Positions 35,203 to 45,716 of a stretch of DNA of 64,000 bases are shown here, in pieces (position 1 is the stretch's first letter; each line of letters begins with the position of its first letter). Source of the stretch: Vibrio barjaei (GTDB taxonomy: Bacteria > Pseudomonadota > Gammaproteobacteria > Enterobacterales > Vibrionaceae); the NCBI RefSeq assembly GCF_001639065.2, contig NZ_LQXO02000006.1, positions 124,001 through 188,000 of the forward strand, given 5' to 3'. A program made the position numbers and the translations under genes. A model generated the notes under the pieces. The model was not told the origin of the DNA and did not search any database. It saw only the letters and a program-made list of their open reading frames with translations.

Positions 35203-38200
35203 CTACACCTCCACCGAAGCAGGAGCGTTAAAGTGAATGATTTCAGCATCACACTCATCGGCGATTCGTGCGGCACGTTTCACTAACTCATCAGTGAGCT
35301 TCACTTTTGCCAATGAACCTGGAATGACTTGGCTAATCACTTTCGCTTCGCCATTCTCGACCACGGTTGTTTTCTCAAACAGTTCACTCAGCTGTTGGTA
35401 GCAGGTCTTGCAATCGGTACACAGACATTTTTCGTCTTCATTGATCGCGACAAGAGGTTGCGATTGCCCATCGGCTTTCGCAGGTGCGTAAGTGGTATCG
35501 ATTTGTGTCACTGGAATGCTACTGGTTGGTGTTGCCACCATTGCAAGTTCTGCTAGTCCATTTGCGATGGACTCAATCGTTTGTTCATTGTTGTCCAAGG
35601 CTTGTTGATATCGCAGTTTCCACTCTTCGATCTGTTGCTGATAACCTCCCTCGATCTGCGCTATATGCTGTCCACTTAGCGTTTGCAGCATATGCCAGTT
35701 GCGAAGACGCTCTTCACTCAGTGCCACTAACGACGGCGAAACAGAGAGCTGCACCAAATGTTGCTGTTTATCGGTAGACCAGATAAACGGTACTTTATCT
35801 GCGCGTTCTTGAACGCTTAGGTTGAGATAATCAGCAAGCTCCACGGCGTTGTTGTTGTCGCTGAATAACGCAAAGTGTTTCTTGAATCGACCCTCATACA
35901 ACGCGAAGTCTGCGGCGGTAAATGGCACTTGTTTAAGTTGGGTCATGCCATCGTTATCTAGGTAGCTGATGGTATGAGTTGCCCAGTCCTGATCCAGTTC
36001 AGGGTTACCTTCAATAGAGAAGCGCTCTGCTAAAGTTTCACCTTTACGTGGGTCGTGAACAAATACCGGACTCATGCGGCTCTCTACGGCTAAGCGAGAG
36101 TGTCGCGTGCTGGCATCATCTGCGATACCGTGCTCACCCATACACGGGGTATAAACATCAAACAGTGCTGGTGCATCTTGATAATTCAAGTACTCCATCA
36201 AGTTCGACATAAAGTGACCTTGTAATGCTGTTGAGGTTTGTACCACCATGACCTTCGGATGGAAGGTAGCAATAATTCCTAGCTCTTTACGTGCTTCTTC
36301 TTTACCGCTATGAGCACTGCCGAAACGGCTGAGGTCGGAATCTTGCGCGGTGAAACTTGCTGTGGACGCTTGTCCGCCAGTATTAGAGTAGCTCCCCGTA
36401 TTCAACACAAAGATCTTAATCGGAGTACTGGTTGTTAAGAGTCTAGAAAGTGCACCAAAACCGATATCATAGGTTGCGCCGTCTCCACCGATGCTGAATA
36501 CCGTTGGCATCAGTGCCAGTTCTTGATCGGACAACTGACTCCACTCAAGGTAACGAAGCTGACGATCGTGAATCTCTTCATCGTACATATCTTCTAACTC
36601 GAGTTTAGCGGTGCGCAGTGCTTTGAACTGTTCAAGTTGATTGGCGGCTTCACCCTCAAACAAGCCTTTCGCGACAGCTGGGGTATCTTGGAACAAGCTG
36701 TTAACCCATGGGTCGTTGTATGGGTTCGCAGGGAAGGTAGAGGCATAGACGCTACTGCAGCCCGTGGCGTTAGCGATAAGTGCATCAGAAGGGCCATTTC
36801 CAGTTGGGCCATGTTCGAATAGGAACAAGCGTTTTTCTAGCGTTTCAATAGTGCGAACTAAACGCTGGGTTCTGCTATTTTCACTATCTTGTTCAACGAT
36901 TACATCCAACTTGTCTTCAAGCTGCTCAATCATAGACTCAAGGTTCTGTATATGAGCTTGATAGCGCTGCTGTTGCAGTGCTCGGTTAATGGAGGTGACG
37001 AGTCTTAAGGCTGTAACCTCACCACAACCGCGACATGCGCCGTGGCCAGAACTCATTGCATAGTAGTTGCTGCGGTCGAGTAGCAAACGTTTTGACTCTG
37101 AGGCGTCTTTCACACCTTGTTCAACAAAACGAGTAGGCGTATTTGGCATATTCGCTAGCGTGTTGAACAGTTCGTGCATTTGCTGGTTCATTTCGGTGGT
37201 TTGACGAACTTTTTCTAACGCATTCGGGCCGCAAACGTCGACACATTCCATACAGCCGCTACATTTGCTTGGATCGATAGCCACAGAGAACAAACCGCCA
37301 CTTCCTGGTACCGCTTTTTCCATCGTATCAAAGAATGGCTTGGTGCGGCTTACTGGTAAGGATTCTAATGCCACGCATAGCGCTGCCATTTGCAAGGCGA
37401 TAGGCTCTTCAAAGGTCATGGAATCCACAACTTTTGATACGACTTGATGCAGTGGCTGTGATTCCCCTTTTGCCGAGCTGCGATAGTGGTGGCGTACTGC
37501 GTCCAGAATTGGCGGCATTTTTGCTTTTAAACTGTCGCGTTGTACAGGTGGAATGTTCAGTTTGTCTATCGCCACATAGGCAATGTCGTGCAGTTCATGC
37601 ACCGCGTTAGGAATAGCGCCATCTGGGCAGGCAATAGTACATTCCATACAGCCAGTACACTTATTCGCATCAAACTTAGGTACGTTAAGTCTAAAGAGCC
37701 CTTTATCTTTAGTGATAGCGCTGGCAGGAGGCAAGAACATACCAGAACCCGGGATAACAGGAGCTTCGCCAATGGAGCCATCAACGTAGCGCTTACCTGC
37801 GATATTATTGAAGTAAGAAGGGTCAAATAATCCGCAGCTGGCTTGTGCTGGTTTTTGGGTTTCGGTTTGCGCTAGCGTTTCATTGATTTCTACATTGTCA
37901 TTAAATGCACTGTAATTGACGTGTTGTGTTGCGTGCATGCCTTCACGAATCACTGCCATGTTACTGGCAACGACTTTCTCGCCTTTTGAACCAAATTTCT
38001 TGGCGATTTGCTGGGTAATGCGCTCTAACATCGCCGATTCGTCAGCACCTTGGGTAACTTGTTTTGCGTGACCACACAAGGCTCCGATAAAGGCGATACC
38101 CATCATACGGATTTCTAAATCAGCCGATGGCGCTTGCTCACGCGCTACCTTGAACGCATCAACAATGTAGAAGTTGATGTTGTTGTCACGAATGAAATGA

Positions 38201-40200
38201 CGAGCACTCGCAGGGATCTCTTGCCAAACTTGCTCTGGTTCATGATGAGTTTGCAAAATGAAGGTGCCGTTTTTGCTTAGCCCCGCCAGTGGATTGGTGT
38301 GCATAAACACTTTATGGTCGGGTGAAAGAACGACTTCGACCTGTTGTAGTTCGGCGTTGGTAATTTTGATAGGTTCTGGAGAAAGCGTAATAAAGAAGTT
38401 GGTTGGTGCGCCACTTTTCTCAGAGCCATATTTCGGCATGGATTTCGAGTGCAGTCCTAATGCACCAGAAAGAATGTCCGTCAGTAGCTTACCTGTTGCG
38501 ATAGTGCCGTACCCACCGACAGAGTGGAAGCGTACACGCATTGCCGATTCAGGCAACAGGTTAGGGTTTTCACCCGTTTCTAAAGCCATCAGCTCAGTAT
38601 CGGGATAGGCAGAGCGCAATCTATCTTGAATCTGTTTCAGCTCGCCCGTTGCTTGTTTGTCGAAGAACTGGCTGCCTAAGTAGAAGAACGGCTTAATGTT
38701 CTCCGAGCGCATGTTATCGAAAGCAGCGATCAAGTGTTTAGGTTGCAGGTCGTGACCACCAAGTCCGAAGATACCAGTATTGATCATTGGTATGTTTGTT
38801 AGCGCTTTGATGCCATTGTGGCGAGGGTAGTGGGCATTCTCTTGCGCTTTAAATAGCGCTCTAGAGATACGCGCAGTTAAGCGTGTTTCGTCGCAACGCT
38901 CTAACACTGTTACTGCAGTTTTCCCTGCAAGTTTCTCGACGATTTGCGCTTCAGGGAATGGGTGTAGCTGTTTGATGGAGATGACACCGACTTTTTGACC
39001 TTGTTCTCTGAGGTGCAAAGCGACGGCTTCAGCGTCATCCGTGACCGAGCCTAAACCGACAATGACGTATTCTGCGTCATCACATAGATAATCCATGACA
39101 GGCTCATAGGTGCGACCCGTTAGCTCGCCATATTCACGCATGGCTTGCTCGATAAACTGTGGAACATCACTTAGGAAGTGGCTGCGATGGTCGACGATAC
39201 CCGCTTGGTAATCTGGCTGATTTTGCACACCACCCGTCAATCCTGGATTATGCGGATCCATCAGTGCTGGTACACGTTGACGCGTATCTTTTTCATAAGC
39301 GTTGAGCCAAGCACGTTGCCATTTTTTCAATAGTGCTTCGGGTAGGTAAGCGCTGGTGGATTCAACCCATTCGCCTTGCGTGTCTTTTTCTATCGCTGCT
39401 TCATTAGCTGTAATATAGCCTCTTAAGTCAGCTAATTTTTCAGGCCAGAACTGGTCTTGGTATTTGTCGATAAATTGATTGAGTTGCCAGACGCGCCCTT
39501 TGGCACCATAAAGCATTCTCTGAGCTTCTGTAGGGGCGAGAATTCGATCGGTTGGGTTACCAAGATATTGTTTAAGTAATTCCGGCTCGGGTAGTTGAAC
39601 TTCACTTTGAATATGGCTGGTTGCAAAGCCATCCATGGTATTGGCGACAGGAATAAGTGACAAGGCACTGACGCGATACGAAATGGCTGCAAGGTCGGCT
39701 GCTTCTTGGGCATTACTCGCAAATAAGGTGGTGTATCCCGCAGACAACAAGGCGTAGACGTCATCATGTCCCGCCATCACATTAAGTGAGTGACGTGAAA
39801 CTGAACGCGCCGCGACATGAAGCACAAAGCCTGCGGCTTTCTTACCCACGGTCACATAGTGTGATTCAAGCCCGTATAAAATCCCTTGGCTTGATGAGGC
39901 GTTGGAAATGTACTTGCCCCCTGTTAGCGCAGCGCCTAATGCGCCACTTTGCGCAGAGTGCTCACCTTCAGGCTCGAAGAAGAATGGGTGTTGCCCCCAA
40001 ACATTGCAGCCGCCTTGAGCTCTAAAGGCTTCATACAGTTCGGAAATCTCGGTAGAAGGGGTGATTGGGTATCCTATTACTCCACCACAGACGTAATCCA
40101 TAACATGTGCGACAGCACCATTGCCGTGGATTACAGTAGTCAGGCCGGGATAGGATGGGGTGTTGTGGTGCGCATTGCTCCCTTGGGTCATCGTAGACAT
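35203..40200 (-). CDS. Extended pyruvate:ferredoxin/flavodoxin oxidoreductase-like
   Basis: 1665 residues; single-chain PFOR/NifJ is usually about 1170-1200. In order: TPP pyrimidine domain (about 20-260, GYPITPSTEISEL, EPEGEHSAQSG), transketolase-C-like domain (about 375-500), gamma domain (about 545-780, HSVGGYGTIATGK) and an 8Fe ferredoxin domain. The ferredoxin domain has CTGCMECTIACPDG near 840 and CSGCMECVDVCGPN near 978, wider apart than usual. The TPP-binding domain has GACRGCGE near 1052, ATGCSS, and GDGATYDIG near 1237. A C-terminal extension (about 1470-1665) carries a further cluster, CLCTDCKTC (about 1590). It oxidatively decarboxylates pyruvate or another 2-oxoacid. AAGGAG precedes the ATG; it is first in the operon. 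Confidence 0.88.
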   Translation of the reverse strand: MSTMTQGSNAHHNTPSYPGLTTVIHGNGAVAHVMDYVCGGVIGYPITPSTEISELYEAFRAQGGCNVWGQHPFFFEPEGEHSAQSGALGAALTGGKYISNASSSQGILYGLESHYVTVGKKAAGFVLHVAARSVSRHSLNVMAGHDDVYALLSAGYTTLFASNAQEAADLAAISYRVSALSLIPVANTMDGFATSHIQSEVQLPEPELLKQYLGNPTDRILAPTEAQRMLYGAKGRVWQLNQFIDKYQDQFWPEKLADLRGYITANEAAIEKDTQGEWVESTSAYLPEALLKKWQRAWLNAYEKDTRQRVPALMDPHNPGLTGGVQNQPDYQAGIVDHRSHFLSDVPQFIEQAMREYGELTGRTYEPVMDYLCDDAEYVIVGLGSVTDDAEAVALHLREQGQKVGVISIKQLHPFPEAQIVEKLAGKTAVTVLERCDETRLTARISRALFKAQENAHYPRHNGIKALTNIPMINTGIFGLGGHDLQPKHLIAAFDNMRSENIKPFFYLGSQFFDKQATGELKQIQDRLRSAYPDTELMALETGENPNLLPESAMRVRFHSVGGYGTIATGKLLTDILSGALGLHSKSMPKYGSEKSGAPTNFFITLSPEPIKITNAELQQVEVVLSPDHKVFMHTNPLAGLSKNGTFILQTHHEPEQVWQEIPASARHFIRDNNINFYIVDAFKVAREQAPSADLEIRMMGIAFIGALCGHAKQVTQGADESAMLERITQQIAKKFGSKGEKVVASNMAVIREGMHATQHVNYSAFNDNVEINETLAQTETQKPAQASCGLFDPSYFNNIAGKRYVDGSIGEAPVIPGSGMFLPPASAITKDKGLFRLNVPKFDANKCTGCMECTIACPDGAIPNAVHELHDIAYVAIDKLNIPPVQRDSLKAKMPPILDAVRHHYRSSAKGESQPLHQVVSKVVDSMTFEEPIALQMAALCVALESLPVSRTKPFFDTMEKAVPGSGGLFSVAIDPSKCSGCMECVDVCGPNALEKVRQTTEMNQQMHELFNTLANMPNTPTRFVEQGVKDASESKRLLLDRSNYYAMSSGHGACRGCGEVTALRLVTSINRALQQQRYQAHIQNLESMIEQLEDKLDVIVEQDSENSRTQRLVRTIETLEKRLFLFEHGPTGNGPSDALIANATGCSSVYASTFPANPYNDPWVNSLFQDTPAVAKGLFEGEAANQLEQFKALRTAKLELEDMYDEEIHDRQLRYLEWSQLSDQELALMPTVFSIGGDGATYDIGFGALSRLLTTSTPIKIFVLNTGSYSNTGGQASTASFTAQDSDLSRFGSAHSGKEEARKELGIIATFHPKVMVVQTSTALQGHFMSNLMEYLNYQDAPALFDVYTPCMGEHGIADDASTRHSRLAVESRMSPVFVHDPRKGETLAERFSIEGNPELDQDWATHTISYLDNDGMTQLKQVPFTAADFALYEGRFKKHFALFSDNNNAVELADYLNLSVQERADKVPFIWSTDKQQHLVQLSVSPSLVALSEERLRNWHMLQTLSGQHIAQIEGGYQQQIEEWKLRYQQALDNNEQTIESIANGLAELAMVATPTSSIPVTQIDTTYAPAKADGQSQPLVAINEDEKCLCTDCKTCYQQLSELFEKTTVVENGEAKVISQVIPGSLAKVKLTDELVKRAARIADECDAEIIHFNAPASVEV

Positions 40201-40903
40201 AAGAGGTTGCTCCTTGGTATATGGTTTTATTATTAGTTCGACTTCCTTAATGCGTCGATTCTTTACTCCTCACCAAATACTTCATGGCTAGTTGCCAGTT
40301 TGCACCTTATCATTCAGAGCATTTGGTGATGAACCACATAAACCTAGTGACCGCTCTCGAGATGACCATCTGATGCTTATGCGTTAAATACTACACCAGT
40401 TGCAAAGACAACTTTGCTCGTATGTTCACAAAATCAACACAATTTATGTGGTTATAAGGGCGAGATAGAAGGAGAGGTAGGTGAGTCTTATCCGTCGATG
40501 TTCACAATAAGAAAATAACGGCATTACATGTGGTTAGGTGAGCAATAACCTATTGAAAATGAGGTGGTTTAATTAGTACAGTTCAAGTTAATATCTTTGG
40601 TTTAAAAACGGTCGCTTCGATATATATTCAATAGTCTATTTAAATATGCCTACAGTGTAATATAGGAGAGTTTAATTATTCATAGAGGGGTTAATTAATA
40701 AAGTTAAAGGCATCAACATTAACTATCTGATATCTGGAATTATGTTTGAAATGAATGTGAATAATTTCCGATCATGTTCAAATAATCATGTAAAAATTAG
40801 TAAACTAGATTTTATTAATAGTTAGGTTAGGATAATATTGTTCACTAATTAAGACAAAGACGTCTTTTATTTATTAACTCGATTAGAATAACTTGTTGTA
40901 ATA
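40201..40903. other. 700-base AT-rich intergenic region
   Basis: Lies between the divergent PFOR and L,D-transpeptidase genes. No credible gene. A 9-bp inverted repeat, TCACCAAAT (40270-40278) and ATTTGGTGA (40321-40329), lies in the probable leader of the PFOR operon and may be a leader stem or operator. The part next to the transpeptidase (40600-40900) is markedly AT-rich. Confidence 0.5.
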
Positions 40904-41539
40904 ATGGTAAAAAAGATATTTTCACCGTTGTGGGTGTTAGCACTTTCTTGTGCTTTCCTGTTTTCCCACAGCGCTCGCAGTGAAGCTGAGATTAGTCCAA
41001 CATCGGCTAAAGGCATATACAACAGCGCTAAGCTGTATGGGATCGTCGATTTTCAGCTGTTTAAAGACGCCTATAATGCTTATGAAAGTACTGCCAATCG
41101 CAGTAAATCCCTGTTAACTATTATTGATTATTCAAAGCCCTCGACGGAAAAACGCTTTTACGTCATAGATATGGCGAAGAAGTCTTTGGTTTTTAATACG
41201 TATGTAGCTCATGGTATTAATAGTGGTAAAAAGACGGCGACTAAGTTTTCAAATATTATAAACTCTCGCAAGACATCACTTGGAACATTTTTAACGGATA
41301 CGACCTATTACGGCTCTAATGGTTATTCACTGAGATTGGATGGACTAACAAAAGGCGTGAATGATAATGCTCGTGACCGTTATATTGTTGTTCATGGAGC
41401 AGATTACGCTAATGAGTCGTTTATGAAGAAAAACGGTTATCTTGGTCGTAGCTGGGGATGCCCAGCGTTGCCGGAAAAACTGTCTAAAGAAATTATTGAT
41501 ACGATTAAAGGCGGCAGTGTTATTTACGCCAGTTCTTAA
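40904..41539 (+). CDS. L,D-transpeptidase-like (YkuD_2) periplasmic protein
   Basis: 211 residues with a signal peptide (about 1-27, ...FLFSHSARSEA). The catalytic-type motif of the murein L,D-transpeptidase/YkuD_2 family is visible: HGADYANESF (His) followed by SWGCPALP with the Cys nucleophile. The substrate pocket segment YVIDMAKKSLVFNTYVAHGINSGKK is also family-typical. It probably acts on peptidoglycan peptide stems in the periplasm, or carries a regulatory version of that fold. No clear ribosome site before the ATG. Single gene ended by the hairpin at 41565. Confidence 0.82.
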   Translation: MVKKIFSPLWVLALSCAFLFSHSARSEAEISPTSAKGIYNSAKLYGIVDFQLFKDAYNAYESTANRSKSLLTIIDYSKPSTEKRFYVIDMAKKSLVFNTYVAHGINSGKKTATKFSNIINSRKTSLGTFLTDTTYYGSNGYSLRLDGLTKGVNDNARDRYIVVHGADYANESFMKKNGYLGRSWGCPALPEKLSKEIIDTIKGGSVIYASS

Positions 41540-41564
41540 TGGATAATTATCTGATTTTTAAATT

Positions 41565-41594
41565 AAAAAGCCCACTATGAATAGTGGGCTTTTT
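41565..41594. terminator. Bidirectional terminator
   Basis: AAAAAGCCCACTA / TAGTGGGCTTTTT with a four-base loop between the converging transpeptidase and RhlE genes. Confidence 0.9.
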
Positions 41595-41603
41595 GCTGTC
41601 TAG

Positions 41604-43013
41604 TTAAGCGTTTTGCTGTGGTTTACTAGCACGAGGCTTGTTAGGTCTAGGCTTACGCTTCTTGTTCGCACTGCTGTTCGTATTATTCGCACTGTTACGA
41701 TGGTTAGAACTACCTGACTCACCGTCGCCATTACGTTTAGTATTGAACTTTCTTGGCTTACGAGGCTTATCTGCACGACCATGCCCAGATGAAGTCGATT
41801 TCTCTTGGCCTTCTTGCTTAGGTTTTTTTGGTTTCTTCGGTTTAATTGGGCGCGTGTCCAGTTTTGACTCAGGAACGGCGTTTACTGGTTTGAATCCCTC
41901 TAACTCGAAACGGTCGATGAGTTTACCTATCAGCCTTTCAATACCGAACAGCTCTTTTGCTTCATCAGCACATACTAAAGAGTACGCTTTACCAGTTTCA
42001 CCAGCGCGGCCTGTACGACCAATTCGGTGGACGTAGTCTTCAGAGACATGAGGAAGATCGAAGTTCACCACTTGAGGTAGCTGTGGAATATCGAGTCCAC
42101 GAGCCGCGATGTCAGTTGCCACTAGTACGCGAATTTGCCCAGTTTTAAAGTGCTCAAGTGCTTTCGTTCGCGCGCCTTGGCTCTTGTTACCATGAATCGC
42201 AAGCGCTGTGATTTTCTTACCTTCAAGGAAGCGGGCGAGACGGTTTGCGCCGTGTTTAGTCTTACAAAAGACTAAGACTTGCTTCCAGCTACCATCGTCT
42301 ATTAGCTTGGCCAGCATAGCTGGTTTTTGCTTCTTATCTGCCACATATAAGCTTTGCTCTACGAGTTTTGTGGTTGAGTTTGGCGGTGTGACTGACACTT
42401 CAACAGGGTTATTCACCAACCCTTTAGCCAAATCACGAATCTCGTTGGAGAAAGTGGCTGAGAATAGTAGGTTTTGGCGATTTTTAGGTAGTAGATCGAG
42501 GATCTTCTTAATATCGCGGAAGAATCCCATATCTAACATACGGTCGGCTTCATCAAGTACGAGCACTTCAAGTTGAGAAAACTTAATGGCGTTTTGTTGG
42601 TAAAGATCAAGTAGACGACCTGGGGTAGCAACCATTACGTCACAACCCTTGCGTAGCTTAAGCATTTGTGGGTTGATCTTCACGCCACCGAACACGCACT
42701 GTGAGGTTAATGGAAGGTTAGTGCTGTATTTGAACACGCTCTCATGAACTTGTGCAGCAAGCTCACGCGTTGGGGTAAGGATAAGCGCGCGAATATGATT
42801 GCCTTTCACTCGCTGACCAGAGTTCAATCTTTCAAGTAGCGGTAGCGCAAAGCCAGCGGTTTTACCTGTGCCGGTTTGTGCTGCAGCCATGACATCCTTG
42901 CCTTCGATGATAGCAGGAATGGCTTGCTCTTGAATTGGTGATGCCTTTTCGTAACCTAGTTCTTGGATAGCACGAAGAATAGGAGTCGAAAGACCTAAAG
43001 ATTCAAAACTCAT
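41604..43013 (-). CDS. rhlE: ATP-dependent RNA helicase RhlE
   Basis: 469 residues from the ATG at 43013, chosen because [16 protein letters not shown] is the standard RhlE N-terminus; the frame stays open upstream to 43142. Full DEAD-box set: [49 protein letters not shown] long basic, low-complexity C-terminal tail (about 370-469) is rich in Lys, Arg, Pro, Asn and Ser ([25 protein letters not shown]) and probably binds RNA. Acts in ribosome maturation and RNA turnover. It is the second such helicase in the window. Confidence 0.92.
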   Translation of the reverse strand: MSFESLGLSTPILRAIQELGYEKASPIQEQAIPAIIEGKDVMAAAQTGTGKTAGFALPLLERLNSGQRVKGNHIRALILTPTRELAAQVHESVFKYSTNLPLTSQCVFGGVKINPQMLKLRKGCDVMVATPGRLLDLYQQNAIKFSQLEVLVLDEADRMLDMGFFRDIKKILDLLPKNRQNLLFSATFSNEIRDLAKGLVNNPVEVSVTPPNSTTKLVEQSLYVADKKQKPAMLAKLIDDGSWKQVLVFCKTKHGANRLARFLEGKKITALAIHGNKSQGARTKALEHFKTGQIRVLVATDIAARGLDIPQLPQVVNFDLPHVSEDYVHRIGRTGRAGETGKAYSLVCADEAKELFGIERLIGKLIDRFELEGFKPVNAVPESKLDTRPIKPKKPKKPKQEGQEKSTSSGHGRADKPRKPRKFNTKRNGDGESGSSNHRNSANNTNSSANKKRKPRPNKPRASKPQQNA

Positions 43014-43280
43014 AGTGGTACTCGTCGGTGGAGTGAGAAAAGTGGCAGTCATGGGATAGAGCGAATCTATCGTTATAAAAGGCCGTAAACCCAAGGATAG
43101 GGTAAGGCGCGCTATTCTGCGTGCTTTTGTGACGAACTTCAATACAATTCTCGTCGATTTGCGCTATTGAAATTTATAGGTAAGGTGTTTATATTGTCGC
43201 CGCCTAACGGGCACACCCTAAAATGCACATTCGCCATCCCGCCATCACTGGTGCATTTATATTGGTGTTTTAGAACTTTC

Positions 43281-44684
43281 ATGCAAATGACTACTCGTCC
43301 TTTTTCTCGTTTTACTCGTGAATCGGGTGCATTAATGCATCTATCGATACCTATTATTCTGACTCAGCTTGCGACTCAAGCGATGGGTTTTGTGGATACC
43401 ACAATGGCAGGTCAAGTAAGTGCTGCCGACCTCGCGGCGATAGCCTTGGGTGCTAGTCTGTGGATTCCTGTTTTATTGCTGCTTCGCGGCGTGATTATGG
43501 CGCTTACTCCTGTAGTGGCTTACCACCGTGGTGCGCGTGACTTTGAGAGCATCTCTGTCGAGTTCTTTCAAATGGTTTGGCTCGCATTGATTTCTAGTGC
43601 GCTGCTGGTGGCTTACTTGGTCAGTGCGAAACCTATATTAGAGTGGATAGGGGTTGCGTCAGAAATTATCCCTATTGCTAGTGATTATGCGTTTGCCTTG
43701 GCGTTTGGTGTGCCGGGTATTGCTTTGTTCTATACCTTAAATGGTTTCTGCGAAGGGATGAACAATACTAAAGCGCCAATGATCATTTCAGTTATTGGCT
43801 TGTTGGTGAACATTCCGGTTAACTACATCTTAATTTACGGTAAGTTTGGGTTTCCTGAACTCGGTGCGGTAGGTTGTGGCTGGGCAACCAGTTTGGTGTA
43901 TTGGTTAATGTCAGGACTATTGTACTCTTACATTAAAGGCCATCATCACTACAAAACTATCATTCGGTTTACTGATATTAAACCAAGAGCAAAAGAGATG
44001 ATTCATTTGCTTAGATTAGGTCTACCGATTGGTATGAACATCGCGGTTTGCGGCAGTATTTTTGCTGTCATCGCCTTGTTGATTGGTCGTATTGGAGCGG
44101 AAAATGTGGCGGCTGCGCAGATCGCCTTGAATATCTCCAGCATGACTTACGTGATTCCAATGAGTATTTCGTTTGGTATTACTATTCGTGTTGGCCACGC
44201 ATTAGGTGCAAAAGACGAATTAGGCGCGATTGAACGCAGTAAAATTGGGATCTTGGTTGCGGGGTTGATGTCGTTAATATCGGTGACAATTTTCTTATTG
44301 TTCCCGGATTGGATTATTCGCCTCTACACAACAGATCCAGCAGTGAGTGCGACAGCGGCAACATTACTCGTGTTTACAGCGATGTATCAGTTTAGTGATG
44401 CATTGCAAACCTCTTCGAACGGTGCGCTCCGTGGGTATAAAGACACGAAAGTGCCGATGTTGTTGGCGATAGCTTCTTATTGGGGATTGGCATTGCCGCT
44501 TGGCATAGTGTTAGGGCTGACAGATCATATTGTGCCAGCTATGGGTGAAAAAGGTTTTTGGGTCGGCATTCTTACAGGACTGACTGTGGCTGCGATTTTG
44601 ATGTTGCTGCGTTTACGCCACGTGATTAAAAAGCGTCCGCCTATTATTTCTGATAGAGCTTCTGATGGAATGACTACTCGCTAA
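43281..44684 (+). CDS. MATE-family multidrug efflux transporter
   Basis: 467 residues from ATG 43281, matching the start of NorM-type proteins (a hydrophilic leader, then LMHLSIPIILTQLATQAMGFVDTTMAG). Twelve expected membrane helices in two six-helix halves. MATE marks are visible: GFVDTTMAG in TM1, RGVIMALTPVVA in TM2, and ISFGITIRVGHALGA in TM8. It is expected to export cationic drugs or toxic metabolites in exchange for sodium or protons. It is close in length to vibrio NorM (about 460), but several paralogues exist in vibrios and I cannot say which one this is. Upstream in-frame codons (from 43167) lack a ribosome site. Confidence 0.88.
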   Translation: MQMTTRPFSRFTRESGALMHLSIPIILTQLATQAMGFVDTTMAGQVSAADLAAIALGASLWIPVLLLLRGVIMALTPVVAYHRGARDFESISVEFFQMVWLALISSALLVAYLVSAKPILEWIGVASEIIPIASDYAFALAFGVPGIALFYTLNGFCEGMNNTKAPMIISVIGLLVNIPVNYILIYGKFGFPELGAVGCGWATSLVYWLMSGLLYSYIKGHHHYKTIIRFTDIKPRAKEMIHLLRLGLPIGMNIAVCGSIFAVIALLIGRIGAENVAAAQIALNISSMTYVIPMSISFGITIRVGHALGAKDELGAIERSKIGILVAGLMSLISVTIFLLFPDWIIRLYTTDPAVSATAATLLVFTAMYQFSDALQTSSNGALRGYKDTKVPMLLAIASYWGLALPLGIVLGLTDHIVPAMGEKGFWVGILTGLTVAAILMLLRLRHVIKKRPPIISDRASDGMTTR

Positions 44685-44688
44685 TAGT

Positions 44689-44728
44689 AAAAGCGCGTGA
44701 TACCTGAGAAAGGGTCACGCGCTTTTTT
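44689..44728. terminator. Bidirectional terminator, MATE / dgcA
   Basis: AAAAGCGCGTGA / TCACGCGCTTTTTT with a 14-base loop between converging genes. Confidence 0.85.
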
Positions 44729-44743
44729 ATTATTTGTTAGGGG

Positions 44744-45709
44744 CTAGAGCAGTAATCGTCCGTTTTTATAGCTAAGTCCATTCTCGACATCGCTGCCAAG
44801 CAGCACTGGACCATCGAGATCCACCACTTCTGCTTTAGTAGCGATAGGCAATGCTGCTTTCATTGCCATTGACGTTCCCAGCATGCAACCACTCATGATC
44901 ATCAGTCCCAGTTCTCGAGCTCTTCCTTCTAGCGCTAAGGCTTCTGTCAATCCGCCAGTTTTATCAAGCTTAATGTTGATCATCTCATAACAATCGACGA
45001 GTTCATCTAGCTCGGCTCTGGTATGGCAACTCTCATCAGCGCACAGTGGGATAGGATGAGGAATGCCCTTGAGCAAGTCATCTTGGCCACTAGGAACGGG
45101 CTGCTCAATCATGGTGATGTCTAGCGGTGCTAGTTGATCGAACAAGGACTCGAGATCAAGTGACGCCCAAGCCTCGTTAGCATCAATGACGATCTTCACT
45201 TCAGACGATAACGCTCGAATAGCGGCTATTTTCTCAACGACATCCTCGTTATCGAGTTTGACCTTCAGCAGCGTTGCACCTTCACTAATATACTGCTTTG
45301 CTTGGCTTGTCATAGTGTTGAGGTCAGCAACAGAAACCGTCATCGCTGTTTCGATGCTGGGTGCAATCGCAAAATAGGGTGATGGAAACTGGCTATCAGA
45401 AAGCCGACTTTCAAGCGACCATAACGCGCAATCAATAGCATTTCGAGCAGCGCCAGCCGGATAGTTTTGCAAGGCGAGTCGCGCTTCAAAGGGGTCTTGG
45501 GTCACTAGAACAGCACTAAACTCATTGATTTGCGCCATGACGGATTCCACCGACTCACCATACCTCGGATAAGGCGTACATTCACCTTGTCCAAGTTCTC
45601 CTTGGTATTCGATGGACACACGAACTACTTCACAATGAGTACGTGTGCCTCTGGATATGGTGAAGGGTTTCGCGAGTTTAATTGAGTGATGGTGCGCTTC
45701 AATCTTCAT
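44744..45709 (-). CDS. dgcA: Enolase-superfamily racemase DgcA-like
   Basis: 321 residues. Muconate-lactonising subgroup of the enolase superfamily: capping domain 1-95, then barrel with the base pair K-x-K (LLKVKLD, about 148-154), metal ligands in IDANEAW, IEQPV and CADES, and the second Lys in INIKLDKTGG. Alone it would be called a dipeptide (L-Ala-D/L-Glu) epimerase. Next to a DUF1611 gene it fits DgcA, the N-acetyl-D-glutamate racemase of the marine D-glutamate pathway. Seven bases separate it from dgcN, so it is an operon. The functional choice between the two depends on context. Confidence 0.82.
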   Translation of the reverse strand: MKIEAHHHSIKLAKPFTISRGTRTHCEVVRVSIEYQGELGQGECTPYPRYGESVESVMAQINEFSAVLVTQDPFEARLALQNYPAGAARNAIDCALWSLESRLSDSQFPSPYFAIAPSIETAMTVSVADLNTMTSQAKQYISEGATLLKVKLDNEDVVEKIAAIRALSSEVKIVIDANEAWASLDLESLFDQLAPLDITMIEQPVPSGQDDLLKGIPHPIPLCADESCHTRAELDELVDCYEMINIKLDKTGGLTEALALEGRARELGLMIMSGCMLGTSMAMKAALPIATKAEVVDLDGPVLLGSDVENGLSYKNGRLLL

Positions 45710-45716
45710 AAGACTC

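Noticed and set aside
44744..45709. Annotation as murein dipeptide epimerase YcjG
   Set aside because: Sequence alone allows it, but the adjacent DUF1611 gene and LysR gene favour the DgcA assignment.
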